Source: Treponema sp.
GTDB lineage: Bacteria > Spirochaetota > Spirochaetia > Treponematales > Breznakiellaceae
DNA: 64,000 nt
NCBI GenBank assembly: GCA_031265825.1
Contig: JAISCD010000081.1
Location: 18,574-82,573, forward strand
Direction of reading: 5' to 3'
The notes under the pieces are model-generated. The model was not told the DNA's origin and did no database searches. It was given only the letters and a program-made list of their open reading frames with translations. This document shows positions 8,599 through 17,619 of this stretch, piece by piece. The number at the start of each line of letters is the position of its first letter. The stretch's first letter is position 1. Made by a program: the position numbers and the translations under genes.

Positions 8599-8728
8599 GC
8601 CCAACGTCTCGTCTGTATACGGTGTTTGGGAGAGGTTCTGCCGTTGGAATGTAGCGTAGTAGAAACCAGAGGCGACCGAACCTCGAAGCGGTCCTGAGGC
8701 GGGGGCGTGTGTAGGACTGTTATGTGCG
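8599..8728 (-). repeat. attC-like site d (about 130 bp)
   Basis: The clearest attC-like site. On the minus strand it begins CACATAACAGTCC, ends CCGTATACAGACGAGACGTTGGGC, and has an inner block ACATTCCAACGGCAGAACC shared with c2. GTTGGGC fits GTTRRRY, and the outer arms are imperfect inverted copies. It follows the stop of the kinase gene and precedes the nucleotidyltransferase gene, as expected for cassette order gene-then-attC. Confidence 0.6.
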
Positions 8729-8739
8729 GCTTGGGATGT

Positions 8740-9258
8740 TTACAAATCTTTACTTATAATGTTCCTTATTTCCGATTTAAGTTGCGGTATATTTTTAAAT
8801 ATTATATATTCTTCATTGTCGTCAAACTCGTCAAAAAGCTTTGATAAGAAATTAAACATCTCCCTATCGAATCTATATTCTCCCTCCTTTAGATTTTTAT
8901 TCCTATTCTCTATTCTTTCCCATAAAATATCGTCATTGACATTCAAGTATATAAATATAACCTTGTATTTGTTAAACCTATTTATTAAAGCTTTCCTTTC
9001 GTCCCTTGTCCAAAAGCCAAAGTCAAAAATAATATTTAGATTTGAATTTGCTAAAATACCATCGCTTGTTTCATAAATAATTTCTTTGCATAATTTTAAT
9101 TTTTGTTCAAATAGACTTCTTTCAGCAATTTCCCCAAACAACTTTAACATGATCTTATCGGCGGAAAAAATAACGCTTTTATAATTTCCCGCTATCCTAG
9201 TCGCAAGCGCGGTTTTCCCGGCGCCCGGCTTTCCACATAAGGCAAAGATTAGTTTCAT
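8740..9258 (-). CDS. P-loop kinase-like ATPase
   Basis: A 172-residue AAA/zeta-toxin-like small kinase. Walker A is GKPGAGKT at the amino end, a general acid/base aspartate sits in SADKIML, and an arginine-rich lid ERIENRNKN comes near residue 120. This layout is that of predicted kinases of COG0645 type, chloramphenicol phosphotransferase-like proteins and zeta toxins; the phosphate acceptor is unknown. The start lies two bases after the stop of the ArsP-like permease, so the two form one transcript. It is followed by attC-like site d. Confidence 0.75.
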   Translation of the reverse strand: MKLIFALCGKPGAGKTALATRIAGNYKSVIFSADKIMLKLFGEIAERSLFEQKLKLCKEIIYETSDGILANSNLNIIFDFGFWTRDERKALINRFNKYKVIFIYLNVNDDILWERIENRNKNLKEGEYRFDREMFNFLSKLFDEFDDNEEYIIFKNIPQLKSEIRNIISKDL

Positions 9259-9260
9259 AA

Positions 9261-10172
9261 TTAGGTAATCCTGAAAACATAGTCTATTGCAAGCCCGCTT
9301 AGAAGCGCGAAGGCAATTATAAAAAACAAATAAAACGCGAAGTGTTTTATGCCAAGCACGATTTTTAACGCGCCCAAGTTAGTAATCTTAGTTGCGGGGC
9401 CGGTAATCATAAACGACGCCGCGCTTCCCATCGTCATACCGGACGCCAGCCACTGCTGGAGCAACGGGATAGTACCGCCACCGCACACGTAGAGTGGCAC
9501 GCCGACAGTTGCGGCCATCAGCACGCCGAAGCCCCGGTTGCCGCCGAACAGCCGCCCAAACGCATCAGGCGGAACATAGCGCTGGAAGAGCGCGGAAAGT
9601 ACCACGCCCACAAGAAAATACAACCCGGTCGCCTTAACATTCCTCCCGAAGTTCTTGAGAAACCGCAACATGGGATTGGGATCCGTGTCATGGCTTGCGG
9701 TCCGCTCGAATTTTGTGAACGTAAAAAACGGCTTGTTCTTGAAGAACACCCTGACGCAGAGACCAGCCAACGCGCCGCAGAGAAAACAGCTCACGAAGCG
9801 GATAGCAAGGGCTGGAACGCCGAGCGCGGCGCTGTAGAAGAGTAATTGCGGGTTAAGCAGGATGGAACTCATACAAAAGGCGGCGATCCAATCCTCTGCC
9901 ATGCCTTTTTCCGCAAAAGAGGCAGCTATGGGGATAGTTCCGTACATACAGAGCGGGGAAGCGATGCCCAGCAGAGAGGCAGGCACGACGCCGAAAGCGC
10001 CCATTTTCGTGTTTCGCATCTTCACAAAAAGGTCGTGTATCTTCTCCTTGCCGAACACAGACACCAGCGAGCCGAGCGCCATGCCCAGCACCCAATACCA
10101 GACGATCTGATCGAATTGAATAGAGAAGTAATACCATAAATAAATAAGCTCTCTTTGCGCTATTTCAATCAT
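9261..10172 (-). CDS. permease of the ArsP / UPF0718 family
   Basis: A 303-residue protein with eight or so membrane segments, recognisable as the DUF318/ArsP permease family by GIASPLCMYGTIPIAASF in the first half and VPLYVCGGGTIPLLQQW in the second, two similar loops with conserved cysteines. Family members include the trivalent organoarsenical exporter ArsP; many are uncharacterised. The start at 10172 is preferred because AAGGAGG lies seven bases upstream; a longer frame to 10214 is open but lacks a site. Substrate could be metals, arsenicals or other small molecules. Confidence 0.85.
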   Translation of the reverse strand: MIEIAQRELIYLWYYFSIQFDQIVWYWVLGMALGSLVSVFGKEKIHDLFVKMRNTKMGAFGVVPASLLGIASPLCMYGTIPIAASFAEKGMAEDWIAAFCMSSILLNPQLLFYSAALGVPALAIRFVSCFLCGALAGLCVRVFFKNKPFFTFTKFERTASHDTDPNPMLRFLKNFGRNVKATGLYFLVGVVLSALFQRYVPPDAFGRLFGGNRGFGVLMAATVGVPLYVCGGGTIPLLQQWLASGMTMGSAASFMITGPATKITNLGALKIVLGIKHFAFYLFFIIAFALLSGLAIDYVFRIT

Positions 10173-10249
10173 AAAAAACCCTCCTTGTTCTCTGACGCTA
10201 AATAAAACCATCATTTAAATAGCAGGATACATTAAAAAGCCGAAATTTA

Positions 10250-10277
10250 TTGACTAAATAAATAAAAAATATTAAAT
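10250..10277 (+). promoter_or_regulatory. putative promoter of the VOC gene
   Basis: TTGACT and TTAAAT separated by 16 AT-rich bases, ending about 20 bases before the gene start, with AAAGGAG as ribosome-binding site. AT-rich context makes the exact -10 uncertain. Confidence 0.45.
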
Positions 10278-10296
10278 TAATTTAAAGGAGATAAAT

Positions 10297-10743
10297 ATGA
10301 ATAGAATTAATTTAATCGGGCTTGGCGTAAAAGACCTTAAAAAGTCTTTGGCTTTTTACAAGGGGATAGGGTTTAAGACCCCTGAAAATGACGAAAACCC
10401 TGCCGTTGTTTTTTTTGACAATCAGGGAACGAAGCTTGAATTATGCCCGCTTGACAAACTCGTTGAGGATATTAACCCGAACAGCCCGCCGGAAATTGCA
10501 CAGGGCAAATTCCCCGGAGTAACATTTGCGATTAACCTAAAATCCGAACAGGAAGTTGACGAGTTCATGGAATTAGTGGTAAAGAACAACGGCACGGTGG
10601 CGAAAAAGCCGCAATTAGTTTTCTGGGGCGGCTACAGCGGCTATTTCCAAGACCCGGACGGCTACTATTGGGAAGTCGCATACAGCAAAGATTGGCAATT
10701 TGACGAAAACAACATGCTTATCATTAACCACAGTCAAGCCTAA
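10297..10743 (+). CDS. glyoxalase/bleomycin-resistance (VOC) family protein
   Basis: A 148-residue vicinal-oxygen-chelate protein. It has the paired beta-alpha-beta-beta-beta modules: the first opens RINLIGLGVKDLKKSLAFY, the second ends GYFQDPDGYYWEVAYSKDW, where the glutamate is a usual metal ligand. Members isomerise, cleave or bind small molecules, or sequester antibiotics; the substrate is unknown. AAAGGAG lies upstream of the ATG. It is the only plus-strand gene in the first 12 kb and stands alone, with a GC-rich repeat directly downstream. Confidence 0.85.
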   Translation: MNRINLIGLGVKDLKKSLAFYKGIGFKTPENDENPAVVFFDNQGTKLELCPLDKLVEDINPNSPPEIAQGKFPGVTFAINLKSEQEVDEFMELVVKNNGTVAKKPQLVFWGGYSGYFQDPDGYYWEVAYSKDWQFDENNMLIINHSQA

Positions 10744-10794
10744 TAAACACCTTCCTAAATGGCGCTACCTTTTAGATAGCGCCGCTATTCTCAT

Positions 10795-11145
10795 CATAAT
10801 AAGTATAATAAGGGGGGCGCTATTTCCCAAACGTAGTCGTTTACCGAAACCTTTGAGACGCGCCCCCCAGTCTCCAGACCGCCTACGGCGGTCTTCCGCC
10901 ACCCCCCACCCAGCCCGCACGGTAACACACGAAGTATGCGCCGTCCCCTGATCATAGAAGGGTAGGGCAGGGCAAGACGCCTTAACACACCTAAAGCGTG
11001 CCGACACATCCCACCCAACCCACGCGGGAACACCCGAAGCGTGCGCCGTCACCAACTATAGAAAGGCAGAGCAGATCAGGACGCCTTAAAACACGCGAAG
11101 CGTGTGCGCCGCCTCCAACTTTTGCGGCGGAGGCAGGCGCGGTGT
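10795..11145. repeat. GC-rich mosaic repeat, hairpin element copy 2
   Basis: Second copy of the GGGGGGCGC ... GCGCCCCCC hairpin element (10809-10910), followed by diverged 60-70-bp units with the words GGGCAAGACGCCTTAACACAC and ACACGCGAAGCGTGTG. The units end directly at the stop codon of the family A gene, so that gene's 3' border is the repeat. No gene is seen. Confidence 0.8.
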
Positions 11146-11838
11146 TTAGGGCAGAACCGCTACGACAATTTCACCCCAATCGCCTTTCAGCCCCCTACTA
11201 CTCGATTGGAATACACCGCAATAAGCGATCCGCTTGCCTTCGTCACCCGGCTTGTGTTCCACCACAAAGGGGTTGCGGGTTACGAGCTGGCTATGCCCGA
11301 AATCCTCCGGGTCTGTGGGCGCAGGCTCGTCGGCTGAAAGCGCCTTATACGCAAGCACCCAGCCGTTGCAGTCAAGCGGGATAGCCTTGCTCCCGGTTTC
11401 CGCGACTCGCCAGCGGATCGTGTGCGTTCTCGTCTTCGACGGCTCGATCTCAATCACAACTCTCCATTGGGGCTTGCCATGAGTCGTTCTCGTCTTGTCG
11501 CGTATGCGCAGGTTCATGCTTTCCAACTGAGCGTCCGTTACGATGCTCGGCGCGTCATAGAAAAACCGTTGGCAAAAATTACGCAAAACCGGCTCAAAAT
11601 GCTTACGCGCCGCAGATCGCTCCTCAACGTCTATCTTGTTATGGGTCGGCGCCTCAGCCGCAACGTGCTTGACGTGGAAATCAGTATAAAGCGTCTCAAT
11701 CTCCGTGATCGCTTCCGCTTGGATATGAGGCCACAGCGGAGTCGAGCCGCTCGTGTTCTCCTTCACCACCTTGACAATCAACGCGCTCTGCGCGTCAAAG
11801 CCTACATAAGTATGATCAATATAGTCATGATCAGACAT
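11146..11838 (-). CDS. family A protein (array-associated, unrecognised)
   Basis: A 230-residue soluble protein with no signal peptide and no known domain that I can name. It shares its plan with genes at 28038 and 39440. The first half ends in a segment of the form R-x-F...VTD...D-K-T (here LRNFCQRFF ... IVTDAQ ... IRDKTRT), followed by a beta-rich second half of about 110 residues closing with LKGDWGEIVVAVLP. A 21-bp tandem array lies 104 bases upstream of the start and a GC-rich repeat abuts the stop. AAAGGAG precedes the ATG at good spacing. Function unknown; the shared flanks suggest the gene moves or is maintained as a unit with them. Confidence 0.7.
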   Translation of the reverse strand: MSDHDYIDHTYVGFDAQSALIVKVVKENTSGSTPLWPHIQAEAITEIETLYTDFHVKHVAAEAPTHNKIDVEERSAARKHFEPVLRNFCQRFFYDAPSIVTDAQLESMNLRIRDKTRTTHGKPQWRVVIEIEPSKTRTHTIRWRVAETGSKAIPLDCNGWVLAYKALSADEPAPTDPEDFGHSQLVTRNPFVVEHKPGDEGKRIAYCGVFQSSSRGLKGDWGEIVVAVLP

Positions 11839-11941
11839 TCTTTTACTCCTTTAGGGAATTTTCCCTGCTATTATCTATCGGCGCAATCCTCGCCGTATAT
11901 AAGTAAAATCGCCATTTAAATTTTAGACGCTTTCTATGAGT

Positions 11942-12025
11942 TCTTGGGGTGTTCCCCAAGAGTCCCAGAAGGTGTTCCAAGAGGCTTGGGGTGTTCCCCA
12001 AGAGTCCCAGAAGGTGTTCCAAGAG
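11942..12025. repeat. 21-bp tandem array 4 (4 units)
   Basis: Four 21-bp units in alternation. Units 1 and 3 carry the hairpin CTTGGGG-TGTT-CCCCAAG; units 2 and 4 read TCCCAGAAGGTGTTCCAAGAG. The period is exact. The array lies between the divergent family A gene and the first large methyltransferase gene, upstream of the latter's promoter. All frames stay open only because 21 is a multiple of three. Confidence 0.9.
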
Positions 12026-12070
12026 ATTCGCTTTGTAACGCGATATGTATATCTTTTCTGGAAATAAGGC

Positions 12071-12100
12071 TTGACGACGTTCCCGTTCACGTGGTATACT
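12071..12100 (+). promoter_or_regulatory. promoter of methyltransferase copy 1
   Basis: TTGACG, an 18-base spacer and TATACT, 27 bases before the ATG. The same promoter, slightly altered, stands before copy 2, showing that the duplication included the promoter. Confidence 0.7.
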
Positions 12101-12127
12101 ATGAAAAAATAAGACGTGGAGGCTACT

Positions 12128-14536
12128 ATGCCATTGTATCGGACCATACAGAAAGAGGAAACCCTGAAAAGCCTCGTGCATGAGGACTATTTCTCCGGCT
12201 TCGGCTACGAACCAAATATTGATAATATAGACTTCGTCATCACGGACAAGGGCGCGCGGGGCGACCTCTTCAGCGATGGAACGGGCAGTTCGACTCATTT
12301 CCTCTGGGCAGAGGCAAAGAAGGGCGCCCATGACCTCTTCGCTCTCTTTACTCAACTCCTCCTCACCTGTCGTAAGACTTACGAGAAGGCGGAATACCTC
12401 GCCCCGCCGTGGCTCGGCGCTTTTGACCAGAACACTATCGCCTTCATCTCCTTTCACGAAATCCTCCCTATTTTTGCTGAACCTGACTTCAATTGGAATA
12501 CCACACCGAGTAACCACACGGCGGCGGACTTCCAGAAGGCAAAGGACAAGGTGAAGAGACTCATCGGTGAGAAGATCGCGGTGTATACCTTCGGCGCGGA
12601 CGATAGCGAAATACAGGAGTTTATCAGGACACGTTTCGCCGCGGGCGCGGGCGCGTCTCTCAAGAGTCCGATTACCAAAGACAACTTCGTGCAGATATTT
12701 ATCAAATGGGTGAAAGAGGTGAAGCCGTTTATCAACATCCCAAAAGATGAATGGGCGGAGTTCAAGCAGAGGGGGGTGTTAGATTGCGACTTCTACCGCG
12801 CGGACATGATGAGTTACGGGGGCAATACGATAACGGAGAAACTGAAGATCGTGCTTAAACAGGACAATTACAAGTTCCACGAAAACATCAGGGGGAGGCT
12901 GTTCACGACGGACATTGACTTTACGGACGGCGGGGGCGCGTATAATCGGTTTTGGAACAAGTATGAACGCCCACCCGCGGCTATCTACCAACAATTCATC
13001 ATGGACCGGCGGGATTTACTCATGCCGCAAAACATCCGCGAGGTGAAGGGATCATTTTTCACGCCGAAGATTTGGGCGGACAGATCCAAGGAATACCTCG
13101 CGGCTGTGTTTGGGGCGGATTGGCAGGAGGAGTACCACGTGTGGGATTGCGCGGCTGGCACGGGTAACCTGCTCGCTGGGCTGACCAACCCCTACAACGT
13201 CTGGGCGAGCGATATAGATCAGGGGAACGTGGAGACGATCCAGAGTCTCATTGACATAGACGAGAATCTCAACCTCCTCCCGACTCATGTGTTCCAATTT
13301 GATTTTCTAAACGACGACTTCAGCACGTTACCGCAGGCGTTGCGGGACATAATCAACGACCCCGCAGAGCGGCGGAAGTTACTCATTTACATCAACCCGC
13401 CTTACGCGGAGGTGGCGACCGCTCGTACGCGGAAAGGCACGGGGAAGAGTAAAAGCAACGTGGAACAGAGCAGGGTTCACGATGTCTACGGTGAGCATAT
13501 CGGCATCGCTAAGAAGGAACTGTTCGTACAATTCCTAACGCGGGTTTATTTTGAAATCCCGGATTGTCCGATAGGCGAGTTCTCGAAACTAAAGTCGTTG
13601 AGCGGTCCGAATTTCGCGTTGTTCAGGAAGGCATTCCGCGCGGAATTAAGGTCCTGCTTCATCGTGCCGTCCACGACGTTTGACAATGTCAACGGCAAAT
13701 TCCCGATAGGGTTTAAGGTCTGGGACACCGCGCATAAGGTCCCATTCACGGAGATGACCGTAGACGTTTTCAATAGCGCGGGGCGACCTATTGGGACAAA
13801 GAAGATATTTTCTTACGATGGGTGCAAATTCATAAACGAGTGGCTCATAGAGAAACGGGTTGCTAACATCGCGGAAGCCGACAAGATAGGTTTTCTTGGG
13901 TGTTACGGCAATGACTTCCTGAATCAAAACATTTGCCGAATCCAGCGGACGCGAGAGGAATTCGGAACGCCGCGCGGGAATTATATCACGAAGCAAAACA
14001 TAACCGAAGTCGCGGTCTACTACGCGGTGAGGAAGTCAATTAAAGCGACGTGGTTAAACGACCGCGATCAATTCCTATATCCCAACGGGGGTTATGAGAC
14101 GGACGATGAGTTCCAAACGGATTGTCTCGTGTATACGTTGTTTGACAACAACATTCAGGCGCGATACGGGGTGAATCATTGGATACCGTTCACGGAGAAA
14201 GAAGTTGACGCGCAGGAAAAATTCGCCTCTCATTTTATGAGCGGCTTCCTTAAAGAAAAAACGTTTAGCACGGAGGCTCAGGCTGTTCTTGACGCTAGTC
14301 GTGAATTGTGGAAGTATTATCACGCCAAAATAAAAGGCAATAGAACCGCATCGGTCAATGCGTCTTTTTACGACATTCGGGAGTTTTTTCAAGGACGTAA
14401 TGACAAGGGAACCATGAAAACAAGGGCTGAAGACGAAACATACAACAAGCTGATCGGAACTCTGCGGGAAAAATTGCGGACTCTGACTGAAAAGATACAG
14501 CCCAAGGTCTATGAATACGGCTTCTTAAAGGGGTGA
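12128..14536 (+). CDS. type IIG-like nuclease/adenine methyltransferase, copy 1
   Basis: An 802-residue protein. Residues about 36-66 hold a PD-(D/E)xK-like nuclease core: FVITDKGARGDLF, then FLWAEAKKG with E-x-K. The middle is an N6-adenine methyltransferase: motif I DCAAGTGNLLAG near residue 340 and motif IV INPPYAE near residue 422. The remainder would hold the target-recognition region. The order nuclease-methylase-recognition in one chain is that of type IIG enzymes. The start at 12128 is chosen because GGAGG lies five bases before it; GTG at 12116 overlaps that site. A near-identical copy follows 69 bases downstream, each with its own promoter. Recognition site unknown. Confidence 0.75.
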   Translation: MPLYRTIQKEETLKSLVHEDYFSGFGYEPNIDNIDFVITDKGARGDLFSDGTGSSTHFLWAEAKKGAHDLFALFTQLLLTCRKTYEKAEYLAPPWLGAFDQNTIAFISFHEILPIFAEPDFNWNTTPSNHTAADFQKAKDKVKRLIGEKIAVYTFGADDSEIQEFIRTRFAAGAGASLKSPITKDNFVQIFIKWVKEVKPFINIPKDEWAEFKQRGVLDCDFYRADMMSYGGNTITEKLKIVLKQDNYKFHENIRGRLFTTDIDFTDGGGAYNRFWNKYERPPAAIYQQFIMDRRDLLMPQNIREVKGSFFTPKIWADRSKEYLAAVFGADWQEEYHVWDCAAGTGNLLAGLTNPYNVWASDIDQGNVETIQSLIDIDENLNLLPTHVFQFDFLNDDFSTLPQALRDIINDPAERRKLLIYINPPYAEVATARTRKGTGKSKSNVEQSRVHDVYGEHIGIAKKELFVQFLTRVYFEIPDCPIGEFSKLKSLSGPNFALFRKAFRAELRSCFIVPSTTFDNVNGKFPIGFKVWDTAHKVPFTEMTVDVFNSAGRPIGTKKIFSYDGCKFINEWLIEKRVANIAEADKIGFLGCYGNDFLNQNICRIQRTREEFGTPRGNYITKQNITEVAVYYAVRKSIKATWLNDRDQFLYPNGGYETDDEFQTDCLVYTLFDNNIQARYGVNHWIPFTEKEVDAQEKFASHFMSGFLKEKTFSTEAQAVLDASRELWKYYHAKIKGNRTASVNASFYDIREFFQGRNDKGTMKTRAEDETYNKLIGTLREKLRTLTEKIQPKVYEYGFLKG

Positions 14537-14548
14537 TGGGGAAAAGAC

Positions 14549-14578
14549 TTGAAGACATTCCCTATCCCGTGGTATACT
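14549..14578 (+). promoter_or_regulatory. promoter of methyltransferase copy 2
   Basis: TTGAAG, an 18-base spacer and TATACT, followed by the same leader (AAGACGTGGAGG) as copy 1. The duplicated promoter means copy 2 can be expressed independently. Confidence 0.6.
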
Positions 14579-14605
14579 ATGAAAAATTAAGACGTGGAGG
14601 CGCCT

Positions 14606-17014
14606 ATGCCATTGTATCAGACCATACAAAAAGAGGAAACCCTGAAAAGCCTCGTGCATGAGGACTATTTCTCCGGCTTCGGCTACGAACCAAATATTGA
14701 TAATATAGACTTCGTCATCACGGACAAGGGCGCACGGGGCGACCTCTTCAGCGATGGCACGGGCAGTTCAACCCATTTCCTCTGGGCAGAGGCAAAGAAG
14801 GGCGCCCATGACCTCTTCGCTCTCTTCACTCAACTCCTCCTCACCTGTCGCAAGACTTACGAGAAGGCGGAATACCTCGCCCCGCCGTGGCTCGGCGCTT
14901 TTGACCAGACCACTATCGCCTTCGTTTCCTTCCATGACATCCTCCCTATCTTTACTGAACCTGACTTCAATTGGAATACCACACCGAGTAACCATGGGGC
15001 GGCTGACTTCCAGAAGGCAAAGGACAAGGTGAAGAAACTCATCGGTGAGAAGATCGCGGTGTATACCTTCGGCACGGACGATAGAGAAATAGCGGAGTTT
15101 ATCAGGACACGCTTCGCCGCGGGCGCGGGCGCGTCTCTCAAGAGTCCGATCACGAAAGACAACTTCGTGCAGATATTTATCAAATGGGTGAAGGAGGTGA
15201 AGCCGTTTATCAACATTCCGAAGGACGAATGGGCGGAGTTCAAGCAGAGGGGGGTGTTGGATTGCGACTTCTACCGGGCAGACATGATGAGTTACGGGGG
15301 GAATACGATAACGGAGAAACTGAAGATCGTGCTTAAACAGGACAATTATAAGTTCCACGAAAACATCAGGGGGAGGCTGTTCACGACAGACATTGACTTC
15401 ACGGACGGCGGGGGCGCGTATAGTCGGTTTTGGAACAAGTATGAACGCCCACCCGCGGCTATCTACCAACAATTCATCATGGACCGGCGGGATTTGCTCA
15501 TGCCGCAAAACATCCGGGAGATGAAGGGATCATTTTTCACGCCAAAGATTTGGGCGGAGAAGTCAAAGGAATATCTCGCAGCTGTGTTCGGGGTGAATTG
15601 GCAGGAGGAGTACCACGTATGGGACTGCGCGGTAGGCACCGGGAACCTGCTCGCCGGGCTGACGAACCCCTACAACGTCTGGGCGAGCGATATTGATCAG
15701 GGGAACGTGGAGACCATACAGAGTCTCATTGACATAGATGAGAATCTCAACCTCCTACCCACTCATGTTTTCCAATTTGATTTCTTAAACGACGACTTCA
15801 GCACGTTACCGCAGGCGTTGCGGGAAATAATCAACGATCCCGCAGAGCGGCGGAAGTTACTCATTTACATTAACCCGCCTTATGCGGAGGTGGCTACCGC
15901 TCGGACACGGAAAGGCACGGGGAAGAGTAAAAGCAACGTGGAACAGAGCAGGATGCATGACGTCTACGGTGAGCATATCGGTATCGCCAAAAAGGAACTG
16001 TTCGCTCAATTCTTGACGCGGATTTATTTTGAAATCCCGGATTGTCCGATAGGCGAATTCTCTACGTTAAAGTCCTTGAGCGGTCCGAATTTCGCGTTGT
16101 TCAGGAAGGCATTCCGCGCGGAATTAAGGTCCTGCTTCATCGTGCCGTCTACGACGTTTGATAATGTCAACGGCAAATTTCCGATAGGGTTTAAGGTCTG
16201 GGACACCGCGCATAAGGTCCCATTCACGGAGATGACCGCAGACGTTTTCAATAGCGCGGGGCGCTCAATCGGGGCGAAGAAGATATTCTCTTACGATGGG
16301 TGCAAATTCATAAACGAGTGGCTCATAGAGAAACGGGTTGCTCACATCGCGGAAGCCGATAAGATTGGTTTCCTTGGGTGTTATGGCAATGACTTTTTGA
16401 ATCAAAACATTTGCCGAATCCAACGGACGCGAGAGGAATTTGGGACGCCGCGTGGGAATTATATCACGAAGCAAAATATAACCGAAGTCGCGGTATACTA
16501 CGCGGTGAGGAAGTCAATTAAAGCGAAATGGTTAAACGACCGTGATCAATTCTTGTCCCCCAACGAGGGTTATGAGACGGACGGTGAGTTCCAAACGGAT
16601 TGTCTTGTTTACACGTTGTTTGATAACAACATTCAGGCGCGATACGGGGTGAACCATTGGATACCATTCACGGAAGGCGAGGTTGACGCGCGGGATAGAT
16701 TCGGCTCGCATTTTATGAGCGGGGTTTTGAAAGCGGCGGTGTTTAGCGCGGAGGCGGAGGCAGTGCTTGCCGCTGGGCGTGAATTGTGGAGGTACTACCA
16801 TGCGGCGATAAGGAACGACAGAACCGCGACTGTTGACGCGGCGTTCTACGATATACGGGAGTACTTTCAGGGGCGTAATGAGCAGGGAACCATGAAGACG
16901 AAGTCCGCTGACGAAGCCTATAATAGGCTAATCAAAACTTTGCGGGAGAAATTGCAGGCTTTGGCTGAAAGGTTCCAGCCCAAGATATATGAATACGGCT
17001 TCTTAAAGGGATGA
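14606..17014 (+). CDS. type IIG-like nuclease/adenine methyltransferase, copy 2
   Basis: An 802-residue tandem paralogue of the preceding gene. By eye the first ~690 residues differ at only a few percent of positions, and nuclease (WAEAKKG) and NPPY motifs are intact. Motif I reads DCAVGTGNLLAG, with valine for alanine. The last ~110 residues differ far more (about one in three) until the identical end YEYGFLKG. This uneven pattern suggests gene conversion over the body, or selection for change in the C-terminal region. Having two intact copies could give two specificities, or the pair may be a recent duplication. GC-rich repeats begin right after the stop. Confidence 0.75.
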   Translation: MPLYQTIQKEETLKSLVHEDYFSGFGYEPNIDNIDFVITDKGARGDLFSDGTGSSTHFLWAEAKKGAHDLFALFTQLLLTCRKTYEKAEYLAPPWLGAFDQTTIAFVSFHDILPIFTEPDFNWNTTPSNHGAADFQKAKDKVKKLIGEKIAVYTFGTDDREIAEFIRTRFAAGAGASLKSPITKDNFVQIFIKWVKEVKPFINIPKDEWAEFKQRGVLDCDFYRADMMSYGGNTITEKLKIVLKQDNYKFHENIRGRLFTTDIDFTDGGGAYSRFWNKYERPPAAIYQQFIMDRRDLLMPQNIREMKGSFFTPKIWAEKSKEYLAAVFGVNWQEEYHVWDCAVGTGNLLAGLTNPYNVWASDIDQGNVETIQSLIDIDENLNLLPTHVFQFDFLNDDFSTLPQALREIINDPAERRKLLIYINPPYAEVATARTRKGTGKSKSNVEQSRMHDVYGEHIGIAKKELFAQFLTRIYFEIPDCPIGEFSTLKSLSGPNFALFRKAFRAELRSCFIVPSTTFDNVNGKFPIGFKVWDTAHKVPFTEMTADVFNSAGRSIGAKKIFSYDGCKFINEWLIEKRVAHIAEADKIGFLGCYGNDFLNQNICRIQRTREEFGTPRGNYITKQNITEVAVYYAVRKSIKAKWLNDRDQFLSPNEGYETDGEFQTDCLVYTLFDNNIQARYGVNHWIPFTEGEVDARDRFGSHFMSGVLKAAVFSAEAEAVLAAGRELWRYYHAAIRNDRTATVDAAFYDIREYFQGRNEQGTMKTKSADEAYNRLIKTLREKLQALAERFQPKIYEYGFLKG

Positions 17015-17442
17015 GGGGGGAAAGAGGCGAAGGTGTTCCCAGAAGTCCAGAACACATCCCACGGATCAATGAGAACTCCGCCGTCTGCTCGGAGGCTTTA
17101 CTGTGTTTCGTTGATTGATTGGGAAGGTGTCTGGCACTCTTCGGGTGGGCGGCATGGACCCCGCCCGCATGGTGTCAGACACGGGCGGCTCTTTCGGGAT
17201 GCTTCGGGGTTGGGGGGTGACGCACCCTTCGGGTGTTTTAAAGCTTCTTGTTTTGCCCCCCATGTGTATTAGTAGGGGGGTGGCGTAAGACCCCCGAAGG
17301 GGGTCTGAAGACAGGGGGGCGCGAAACAAAGGCGGCGGTGTGCCGAAATGTTGTGGAAATAGCGCCCCCCTTCTGATTATTTGGGTGTGCCTGTCGGGGA
17401 CAGCGGCGCTTCCTTTCTAACAATGCCCCTTGTGAAGTCGTC
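17015..17442. repeat. GC-rich mosaic repeat, hairpin element copy 3
   Basis: Noncoding. Contains CACCCTTCGGGTG and TTTTAAAGCTTCTTG words, then the hairpin element in inverse orientation (17268-17380) with GACCCCCGAAGGGGGTC and the GGGGGGCGC/GCGCCCCCC pair, then the tail CTGTCGGGGACAGCGGCGCT and CAATGCCCCTTGTGAAG. No gene is seen. Confidence 0.85.
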
Positions 17443-17619
17443 TTACAGGCTTGCCTGCGTTAATGCGCCCTTAACGGTTAAAACGCCGCCGGAATATCCA
17501 GCGGTCAATGTGCCGACGTATTTACGGCTTGCGTTGACGTCGGCCGTGTCAGGTCTCCATTGGACTTTGCTCCAGTCAAGGGAATTCCAATCAGTCGCCC
17601 TACCGCCGGGTAGAATGTA

